From an uncultured Prevotella sp. (GTDB lineage Bacteria; Bacteroidota; Bacteroidia; Bacteroidales; Bacteroidaceae), in assembly GCA_900542795.1 (NCBI GenBank), contig UQPD01000066.1:1-13674 (forward strand): a stretch of 13,674 bases of DNA. Direction: 5' to 3'. This document shows positions 1 to 5,709 of this stretch, in pieces (position 1 is the stretch's first letter; the number at the start of each line of letters is the position of its first letter). The position numbers and the translations under genes were made by a program. A model generated the notes under the pieces. The model was given only the letters and a program-made list of their open reading frames with translations. It was not told where the DNA came from and did not search any database.

Positions 1-151
1 GCTGATACGTTATGCATATAATAGTTACAGAATATCAATGAGTTATGACGTTTATCGAGTAAAAAACGTGCAGAAAAAAATTGCGGATTTTGAACACCCT
101 ACGCAAAAGGGCTTCCTGGTAATTGATTCTTTTTTCAGAAACAATCCCATC

Positions 152-184
152 TTTGTTTTTTTAGCCCCCCTCCCTCTAATTTTC
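152..184 (+). promoter_or_regulatory. Weak candidate promoter for the 240-2840 unit
   Basis: TTTG at 152-155, a 21-nt spacer, then TAATTTTC at 177-184. This resembles the Bacteroidetes pattern TTTG / TAnnTTTG with one mismatch in the -7 box. It would start transcription about 50 nt before the 240 start codon. The surrounding sequence is AT- and pyrimidine-rich, so a chance match is possible. No other regulatory signal is visible in bases 1-239. Confidence 0.3.
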
Positions 185-239
185 AAAAAACTCCCTTTCC
201 TTCAAAACTCCTACAACCTAAGTAAACTCTCTACAAGTT

Positions 240-704
240 ATGAACTACAATAATAAATCGAACGGACAAAATCGTTGGCGCACCTTCTCCTTAGTGCTCC
301 TTTGTTTGCTCGTAGTCATAAGTATCATTTACATGAAGCGTTCCTCGGGCGAGCAAAAACAACTCATCCCTATAGGTGCAACAGACTCTTCGCACATGCA
401 AGTGGCAGTACCCGACACCACCATCGACCCTGGTACACTGCCCCAAGTGTCTGACACCGTGCAACCCTCACAACTCCCCGACACAATTCTTGGCAAGGAC
501 AAGCGCGACCCTTATGAGGCAGGCTATGACGATGGCTATGCAGCTGGTTGCGACGATGGTGCAGCACATACCGAAAAAGCCAATTATGATGAAACCAACA
601 ACTTTGCCACCGCTACCGAAAAACAAAACTATGTTCGTGGCTATCGTGAGGGCTATTCACAGGGCTACGAAGACGGACGAAATGGCAAACAATTCAATAT
701 TTAA
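240..704 (+). CDS. Small single-pass membrane protein with Gly-X3 / GYxxGY repeats, function unknown
   Basis: A 154-residue protein I cannot assign to a named family. Residues 1-15 are polar with Arg12 and Arg14. Residues 16-31 form one hydrophobic helix, followed by Lys33-Arg34. This fits a signal-anchor, but topology is uncertain because both flanks are basic. Residues 35-90 are Pro/Thr/Asp-rich and probably a flexible linker. The C-terminal third has two blocks in which glycine recurs every fourth residue: Gly95, 99, 103, 107 and Gly134, 138, 142, 146, mostly as Gly-Tyr-x-x. Such GX3 periodicity gives one small-residue face on a helix, as in glycine-zipper or Yae1-type segments; this is a resemblance, not an assignment. 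The gene lies 57 nt before the kinase gene with no clear promoter between, so co-transcription is likely. The ATG at 240 is the only start that keeps the membrane segment and its flank. Confidence 0.75.
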   Translation: MNYNNKSNGQNRWRTFSLVLLCLLVVISIIYMKRSSGEQKQLIPIGATDSSHMQVAVPDTTIDPGTLPQVSDTVQPSQLPDTILGKDKRDPYEAGYDDGYAAGCDDGAAHTEKANYDETNNFATATEKQNYVRGYREGYSQGYEDGRNGKQFNI

Positions 705-761
705 ATAGGCATTCTCAATTATTCGTTTAGTATTGAGTAACTACTTATAAGCAATATATAT

Positions 762-2840
762 ATGAGAAGCCTCCTACTCCTCCTGAGCCTCTGCTTGGTT
801 GTTAGTTGTCAGAGAAGCACAAAGACTGCCGACCAAGCCATGGCTCATGCTGATAGTGTGATTGGTAATCACACCGACTTGCTGTTCTCTAATCCACAGC
901 AAGCCATTCGTGTGTTCGATACCCTACAAAGCCAACTCACTGACAGTGCCGCATGGTATAAAGCAGAAGTGTTCAAAGCCACCGCACACAATTTGATGGG
1001 AGACACCTGTTTGGCAAACCGTCTTTATGTAAAAGTGGAACGTTGGAGTCAGAGCATGCAACCTCGTCAGCTGCATCTCGAGGGATTGGTGTGGAACCAT
1101 CGGGGTGTAAATGCCATGATGGTGGGCAACACCCCTCTGGCACAATCGTGCTACCAACAAGCCTATAAATTTTTAGATACGCCTCCCAAACCCAAAGAAT
1201 TGATTTCAACTGCCATAAATTTGGCAGACATTTGTTTGCAAACTGGGCAAATACCACTTGCTGCCAAGCATTATCGCGAAGCACTCTTTCTTTGCGACTC
1301 AATGGGCGACACCCGTAATCGTTCAAGTGTGTGTTGTGGTTTAGCACAAGTTTACACAGAACTGCAAAGATTTGCCACAGCCCACGCATTCTTTAACGAA
1401 GCAGCTCGCAACATTACACACGAAAGTCAACAAACGCAGTTTTTTTATCATTTTTCGTTAGGCAACTGCTATTATTACGAAAAACGTTACAATGAGGCAC
1501 TCGCCAGTTTTAAGCAAGCCCGCGTCTTTGCCGAGTTGTTTGCCAACCCCTTGTTGATGTGTAACTGCGATGCAAACATGGCAGAGATTTATCTGATGCA
1601 AGACCATCTCGACCTTGCAGAGCAGCACTTGTCGCGTTGCCGTGAAATGCTCACCCAGCACCCCGAACAGTTGCCCCAACAAAACACCTTCTACATACGC
1701 AGCCTTTTGGCAGACCTTGCCATAGCGCGTGGGCATCGTGCGCAGGCAGCAGCCATTATGCCACAAAACAGCGACTCTTTTTTTGTTACATCCCCCCGTT
1801 ACCTCATGTTGCACTATCGCCGTTTGCAACATTATGCAGAGCGCGATGGCTTATGGCACGAAGCTTACACCTATCAGTCACTCTCCAACCGTTATGCCGA
1901 CTCCATAAACAGCCGACAATCGCGCAACGCAGTAGTCGAAATCACAGGGCGTTATCAGCGTGACACCACACTCTTGCGTCAGCAATTAGACCTGGCTGCT
2001 TATGCAACCAAAAACGTGCGTCAGCAAAACACCATACTCATAACAGTGAGTGCGCTTGTAGCCATAGCCCTACTCGCATTGCTCATCATCATCTACTATC
2101 GTCGTTACACCAATGCACGCATTAAACGTCAAGTAGAGCGCATCACAGCATTGCGAATGGACGTGGTGCGCAATCGTGTTTCTCCTCACTACATCTTTAA
2201 TGTGTTAGGAACGGTTTTGCCCAAACTGCAGCGTTACCCCGAGATGGTGCAACCCGTTGAAATGCTCATCGATGTGCTTCGTGGCAATTTGTTAACTTCA
2301 GGAAAAGTTTCTGTGCCATTGTGCGATGAACTGCAACTTGTTCGTCGTTACGTTGAACTTTACCATTACAGTCATGGCGATTATCCACAGGTAACATGGG
2401 AAGTCCTCCCCGAACTCGAGCAAAGCTCCATGCATATACCTTCCATGTCGTTACAAATTCCTGTAGAAAATGCCCTAAAGCATGCCTTCCCAGTGCTCAC
2501 TCCCGAGTGTGCCATTCACATCTTAGTCACCATCGATGCCGATGACATGCTTGTGTTGCAAATCACCGATAACGGACAAGGTTATAATCCTGGGCGAGTT
2601 AAACGTACGGGGCGAGATACAGGCACAGGTTTGCGCTTGCTAACCCGTACGCTCGAAATTCTCAACCAATACAATCATCGGTCGGCTTCGCTCACCATTG
2701 TCAATGTTGACCCACCCCATCATGGAACCCGCACCGAACTGCGCCTTCCTGTGGGCTATACATACGAAACGCAGAAGCAGAAGAATTACCCCCCCCCGTT
2801 AGTTTTTAGAAAAATATCTCGCATTCGCTCACGCCGTTAG
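762..2840 (+). CDS. TPR sensor histidine kinase, LytS/YehU type (HisKA_2-like His_kinase)
   Basis: A 692-residue inner-membrane sensor kinase. The N-terminus is a signal peptide ending Val-Val-Ser-Cys16, a plausible lipobox. Residues about 25-410 are helical with TPR-like repeats (clear units near 126, 167, 207, 244 and 285) and are predicted to be the periplasmic sensor. A membrane helix spans about 424-447. The cytoplasmic part has the family H-box Ser-Pro-His476-Tyr-Ile-Phe-Asn, the N-box Pro-Val-Glu-Asn570-Ala-Leu-Lys-His, and ATP-binding glycines in Asp603-Asn-Gly605-Gln-Gly607 and Gly621-Thr-Gly623. All residues needed for activity look present. Kinases of this family usually phosphorylate a LytTR response regulator, but none is encoded in this window, so the partner is elsewhere. 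The last residues are suspect: a nine-C run at 2789-2797 precedes a tail read from the terminator hairpin, so the true C-terminus may lie near 2800. Confidence 0.88.
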   Translation: MRSLLLLLSLCLVVSCQRSTKTADQAMAHADSVIGNHTDLLFSNPQQAIRVFDTLQSQLTDSAAWYKAEVFKATAHNLMGDTCLANRLYVKVERWSQSMQPRQLHLEGLVWNHRGVNAMMVGNTPLAQSCYQQAYKFLDTPPKPKELISTAINLADICLQTGQIPLAAKHYREALFLCDSMGDTRNRSSVCCGLAQVYTELQRFATAHAFFNEAARNITHESQQTQFFYHFSLGNCYYYEKRYNEALASFKQARVFAELFANPLLMCNCDANMAEIYLMQDHLDLAEQHLSRCREMLTQHPEQLPQQNTFYIRSLLADLAIARGHRAQAAAIMPQNSDSFFVTSPRYLMLHYRRLQHYAERDGLWHEAYTYQSLSNRYADSINSRQSRNAVVEITGRYQRDTTLLRQQLDLAAYATKNVRQQNTILITVSALVAIALLALLIIIYYRRYTNARIKRQVERITALRMDVVRNRVSPHYIFNVLGTVLPKLQRYPEMVQPVEMLIDVLRGNLLTSGKVSVPLCDELQLVRRYVELYHYSHGDYPQVTWEVLPELEQSSMHIPSMSLQIPVENALKHAFPVLTPECAIHILVTIDADDMLVLQITDNGQGYNPGRVKRTGRDTGTGLRLLTRTLEILNQYNHRSASLTIVNVDPPHHGTRTELRLPVGYTYETQKQKNYPPPLVFRKISRIRSRR

Positions 2841-2863
2841 AGTGGGCAATGCGAGATTTTTTT
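2816..2863 (+). terminator. Intrinsic terminator overlapping the kinase stop codon
   Basis: The left arm at 2816-2832 pairs with 2842-2857. There is a perfect 10-bp outer stem (ATCTCGCATT with AATGCGAGAT), one bulged C at 2826, and a 6-bp inner stem containing one G-U pair. A run of T follows to 2863. The left arm and loop lie inside the annotated kinase ORF (stop at 2838-2840), which is unusual and suggests that the real stop codon lies upstream. Confidence 0.85.
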
Positions 2864-2929
2864 AGCTTGTAAAGTAATGTTTGAGTCTCGTGTCAGATTC
2901 TCAAAAATGCAGTTTTACCTAAGTTCTTT

Positions 2930-2961
2930 TTTGTTTATTGCTTTAATTGTGCGTAATTTTG
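2930..2961 (+). promoter_or_regulatory. Promoter of the C10 protease gene
   Basis: TTTG at 2930-2933, a 20-nt spacer, and TAATTTTG at 2954-2961, a full match to the Bacteroidetes primary sigma factor pattern. Transcription should begin about 3-8 nt after 2961, leaving a short A-rich leader before the ATG at 2983. This rules out the in-frame ATG at 2947, which lies upstream of the -7 box. Confidence 0.8.
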
Positions 2962-2982
2962 CCGAAAAAAGTAGAAAAGCGT

Positions 2983-4869
2983 ATGTTACATAGAATATTA
3001 TATGTGTTTGTAGCCCTATGTTGTGCGTTACAGGGTAGTGCACACGAGCGTACAGCGAATGAGGCATTACACATAGCTCAACAATGGTTTGCCCAACAAC
3101 ATGGGCAAACGTTGAAACAAAAAAGTGTAGCACAAAAGTCTTTGGTTCTGACACAATACCAACAAGCATGGTGTGTGCAACAAAATGAACAGTTTTTGCT
3201 GGTGAGCAAAAACAAAAGTTTGCCACAGGTGTTGGGCTATGGTACGAAAAAGGCGGATGAATTGCCACCTACACTCGAACGTATGTTGCAACGCCCCTTG
3301 GCAGCTCAAAAATATCCGCTTGATGGCGTAAAATGGACAGCCGTAAAACCTTTGCTCGAGATGCAACATGGATTTGTGAGTCCGTATAACGACCTATGCC
3401 CTTTTTATACCGATGATGAAGGCCGTGTGTCAGACGCAAGGTGTGTGCCTGGCTGTGTTGCCATTGCTATGGAGCAAATTCTCACCTACTACCGACGCAC
3501 TTATACGTTGCAAGACACTTTGAAGGGATGGAGCACGCCCCATTATGAAATAGATGACTTATTGCCAGGCGAGGTGTATGAAACGCAAAACATTTGCAAC
3601 CTCTATAATGTGAAGGACGAAAGTGCCGAAGAACGCCAAGCAGTGGCTCGACTGATGTATGCCTTGGGGGTGGCATCGCACATGAATTGGGGGTTGAATG
3701 AAAGTGGCACCTCAACACGGCGTTTGGTAGAACCTTTGCAACGAGCTTTCGGATTGAAGTATGTGCACTACATGGACAGTTATCAGTATGACCCTGTGGC
3801 ATATTGGAATTTTATAGCCCATGAGTTGCAATGTAAGCGTCCTGTGTATTATGCAGCAGGTGCCATGACAACCGAGGGACATGCCTTTGTGCTTGATGGC
3901 TTGGATGAGCAAGGATTGTTCCATGTTAACTGGGGCTTTGCTGGGATGTGGGATGGCTACTTCCGACTGGATGTTTTGGCTATTCGCGAACCAGCTTCCG
4001 ACCGTTGGGATAAGGTGGATAATGGCTATTTTTGTAATCAAGAGGCATTGGTGGTGTGTCCAGACTCGGTAGACTGCTTGCCTCCTGACACCTTACATCG
4101 CACAGGACGTGAGGTGGTTGTTGAACGGGTGGAGGTTTTAGACGAACCAACCACACAATGCCCTACGCGTGTGCGCTTGATGGTGCGCAATGTATCAAGC
4201 CAAACGCTCACAACGCCTTTGGCTTTTATACAGAACACTGCAACCGACACCGCACGTTGGGAACAAGCAGACTGGTTGGCTTTTACGGGATGTACGTTAC
4301 AACCTGGTGAACGAGACACATTGTTAGTTCATTTGCAGTTTGCCCGTAGGGGTGAGAGTCTTTTGGGCATTACGCCCGATGGTTTGCTGTTGGCAGACAG
4401 TTTGCGTGTGAATGTGACAGAAAAAGGAACGGACTTGTTGGTAAGCGATGCACCCAAACTGAATTTTGTGAACAAGTATACCGTGGAAATTTCGCAACGT
4501 CTGTGCAATTCAAATCAAGAACAAAGGGCTGCACAACAAGTGTATACCGACTTGGATGATGGTGCCTATAAACTGCAGTGGCGTAAGTCGCACCGCGTGT
4601 ATTTGGCTCCGCAAGCCGACACCGTGATAACGCAACGCTTTACAGACCTTGTTCCAGGCAAAAGCTATGTATATAAGTTGCGTTGCAAGGATGCTGCACA
4701 ACGATTGGCTTTCGAGATGCCCCTATCGCCCGAGGGGATTTCGCAACTTACATTTTCCGACGAAAATTCCCCATTCTATTCAATAGATGGTAGAAAGTTA
4801 GGTGCCACTTTACCCTCTAATTGGCAAGGAGTGGTGATTGACCGAAATGGAAAGAAAAGGGTGAAGTAG
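2983..4869 (+). CDS. Secreted C10-family (streptopain/SpeB-like) cysteine peptidase homologue
   Basis: A 628-residue secreted protein. Residues 1-20 are a signal peptide ending near Gly-Ser-Ala. Residues about 21-115 match the inhibitory propeptide (Spi-like) region of C10 peptidases. The catalytic domain spans about 116-360. It has the nucleophile in Pro-Gly-Cys158-Val-Ala-Ile-Ala-Met, the catalytic His in Gly-His300-Ala-Phe-Val-Leu-Asp-Gly, and the following His-Val-Asn-Trp317-Gly motif. The conserved Trp-x-Gln that normally precedes Pro-Tyr-Asn appears changed: His129 and Phe131 occupy those places, so activity is uncertain. Residues about 375-475 look like an Ig/CARDB-type beta domain and about 480-590 like a fibronectin-type module. 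The end (Ser-Ile-Asp-Gly-Arg-Lys ... Asn-Gly-Lys-Lys) resembles the short C-terminal tails common on exported Bacteroidales proteins. The start at 2983 was chosen from the promoter position and the signal peptide. The DUF1934 gene follows after 65 nt. Confidence 0.88.
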   Translation: MLHRILYVFVALCCALQGSAHERTANEALHIAQQWFAQQHGQTLKQKSVAQKSLVLTQYQQAWCVQQNEQFLLVSKNKSLPQVLGYGTKKADELPPTLERMLQRPLAAQKYPLDGVKWTAVKPLLEMQHGFVSPYNDLCPFYTDDEGRVSDARCVPGCVAIAMEQILTYYRRTYTLQDTLKGWSTPHYEIDDLLPGEVYETQNICNLYNVKDESAEERQAVARLMYALGVASHMNWGLNESGTSTRRLVEPLQRAFGLKYVHYMDSYQYDPVAYWNFIAHELQCKRPVYYAAGAMTTEGHAFVLDGLDEQGLFHVNWGFAGMWDGYFRLDVLAIREPASDRWDKVDNGYFCNQEALVVCPDSVDCLPPDTLHRTGREVVVERVEVLDEPTTQCPTRVRLMVRNVSSQTLTTPLAFIQNTATDTARWEQADWLAFTGCTLQPGERDTLLVHLQFARRGESLLGITPDGLLLADSLRVNVTEKGTDLLVSDAPKLNFVNKYTVEISQRLCNSNQEQRAAQQVYTDLDDGAYKLQWRKSHRVYLAPQADTVITQRFTDLVPGKSYVYKLRCKDAAQRLAFEMPLSPEGISQLTFSDENSPFYSIDGRKLGATLPSNWQGVVIDRNGKKRVK

Positions 4870-4905
4870 AATGCCTTAGAAAAAAAGTCTTGGGGCTCAA
4901 ATTGA

Positions 4906-4920
4906 TTTGATAATATCAAA
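4906..4920. promoter_or_regulatory. Short palindrome before the DUF1934 gene, possible operator
   Basis: TTTGATA-A-TATCAAA is a perfect 7-bp palindrome with a one-base centre, 14 nt before the ATG at 4935. It could be a protein-binding site or a small hairpin. Palindromes this short and AT-rich arise easily by chance. No convincing TTTG/TAnnTTTG promoter was found in the 65-nt gap. Confidence 0.25.
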
Positions 4921-4934
4921 GGTAAAAAAAGACG

Positions 4935-5342
4935 ATGTTAAAAAAATGCGCTATACAGACGCTTCTCGTTTCGCACACGGAAAACGGAGAAGACATAATC
5001 CGCACCGAAGCAAAGGGCGGATGTTTGATTGAAGAAACAGGATTGATGTTGCGTTATGCTGAGGCAGCGAATCAGGGAACAGCAAGTTTGTTGTTAACAG
5101 ATGGCTTGGCAGACTTGAAACGTAATGGTGACACTCGCTCGCGTATGACCTTTGTGGATGGCAAACTCTTGCCTTGCACTTATGTGACCCCCAAGGGAAA
5201 CTTGGACTTTAGCATTTACACACACGAACAAAGCTTTGAAGTGAATGCTGAGGGCGGTTGCTTTAAAGCCCGCTACACACTTTTGGCTGCAGGAAAACAA
5301 GTGGCAGACAATGTGTTGACAGTAGAGTGGGTGTTTGAATAG
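4935..5342 (+). CDS. DUF1934 (YwiB-like) small beta-barrel protein
   Basis: A 135-residue protein with no signal peptide or membrane segment, so presumably cytoplasmic. The pattern matches DUF1934/YwiB: an N-terminal strand followed by Glu-Ala-Lys-Gly-Gly, Leu-Met-Leu-Arg-Tyr, Thr-Phe-Val-Asp-Gly-Lys, then Tyr-Val-Thr-Pro-Lys-Gly-Asn-Leu-Asp-Phe near residues 83-92. It ends with paired strands Ala-Arg-Tyr-Thr-Leu and Asn-Val-Leu-Thr-Val. The fold is a calycin-like barrel in known relatives; the biochemical role is unknown. It could be co-transcribed with the protease gene 65 nt upstream, but the two proteins act in different compartments. It lies upstream of leuS, separated by the 367-nt leader region. 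The ATG at 4935 is the only sensible start and follows an A-rich stretch typical of Bacteroidetes initiation. Confidence 0.75.
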   Translation: MLKKCAIQTLLVSHTENGEDIIRTEAKGGCLIEETGLMLRYAEAANQGTASLLLTDGLADLKRNGDTRSRMTFVDGKLLPCTYVTPKGNLDFSIYTHEQSFEVNAEGGCFKARYTLLAAGKQVADNVLTVEWVFE

Positions 5343-5443
5343 GATTAGAGTGGGGATAAGGTTTTGTCTATTGCTAAACCTCTCCATATATTTTCAACTT
5401 TTTGAAAAAAGTAAACTAAAACAGAAGTTTTTTGAACTTTTAC

Positions 5444-5474
5444 TTTGCCTTGCGCATAGTTTGCAGTAATTTCG
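5444..5474 (+). promoter_or_regulatory. Promoter of leuS, just upstream of the leader element
   Basis: TTTG at 5444-5447, a 19-nt spacer, and TAATTTCG at 5467-5474 (one mismatch to TAnnTTTG). Transcription would start near 5478-5482, about 230 nt before the leuS ATG. An overlapping alternative is TTTG at 5431-5434 with TAGTTTGC at 5457-5464 (22-nt spacer), starting about 10 nt earlier. Either way the inverted-repeat element 5490-5692 falls inside the leuS leader RNA. Confidence 0.6.
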
Positions 5475-5487
5475 CAGCATAAAAACT

Positions 5488-5511
5488 ATGAAGTCGTCTA
5501 AACTTTTATGA
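5488..5511 (+). CDS. Candidate leucine leader peptide MKSSKLL in the leuS leader
   Basis: A seven-codon ORF: ATG AAG TCG TCT AAA CTT TTA TGA. The two codons before the stop are both leucine, in the leader of the leucyl-tRNA synthetase gene, and the ATG is about 6-10 nt after the predicted transcription start. Bases 5490-5511 are also the entire left arm of a perfect 22-bp inverted repeat, so a ribosome stalled at CTT-TTA would cover this arm and free the right arm at 5671-5692. The right-arm copy lacks an equivalent ATG on the opposite strand. An ORF this short can arise by chance and the site also belongs to a possible dispersed repeat, so translation is an inference. Confidence 0.4.
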   Translation: MKSSKLL

Positions 5512-5692
5512 AGTTCAAGATTTGCCTTTATTTTTGAAGCAATTTTTGGGTATTTAAATTAAAGAAGGAGTGTAGCGAGCTACACAACCGATGAATAATC
5601 CAAAAAGAGCTTTAAAAAGGAAAGGTGATGATAGAAATGAGAAATGATAAAAGTTTAAGTCTAATCCTCGTCATAAAAGTTTAGACGACTTC
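5490..5692. repeat. 203-bp inverted-repeat element in the leuS leader (attenuator or MITE-like)
   Basis: Arms 5490-5511 and 5671-5692 are perfect 22-bp inverted repeats (core AAAAGTTTAGACGACTTC at 5675-5692). The interior can continue as a long imperfect hairpin. Segment 5524-5529 can pair with 5621-5626, 5531-5540 with 5609-5618 (one G-U), and 5543-5549 with 5600-5606. The tip is 5570-5576 with 5579-5585 (GTGTAGC / GCTACAC). An 11-bp partial copy of the right arm at 5647-5657 is a competing partner for the left arm. No target-site duplication was seen at the ends. The element lies between the predicted promoter and leuS, and the right arm ends 17 nt before the start codon, so as RNA it could control leuS translation. 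A shortened relative lies upstream of rdgB. Confidence 0.8.
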
Positions 5693-5709
5693 CTTACTTA
5701 AATTTTAGA

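Noticed and set aside
2..253. Open frame from the left edge to 253 (with an internal ATG at 38)
   Set aside because: It runs through AT- and pyrimidine-rich sequence with no recognisable motif and overlaps the start of the 240 gene. It reads like non-coding DNA, though the 3' end of a cut-off gene cannot be fully excluded.
714..737. CTCAAT / ATTGAG inverted repeat between the 240 gene and the kinase gene
   Set aside because: Only 6 bp with a 12-base loop and no T-run; expected by chance.
2947..2982. Upstream in-frame ATG for the C10 protease
   Set aside because: It lies before the -7 box of the promoter at 2954-2961 and would put a charged stretch in front of the signal peptide.
5351..5387. 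Possible terminator after the DUF1934 gene (GGTTT / AAACC region)
   Set aside because: The stem is short and interrupted, and no T-run follows directly; not convincing.
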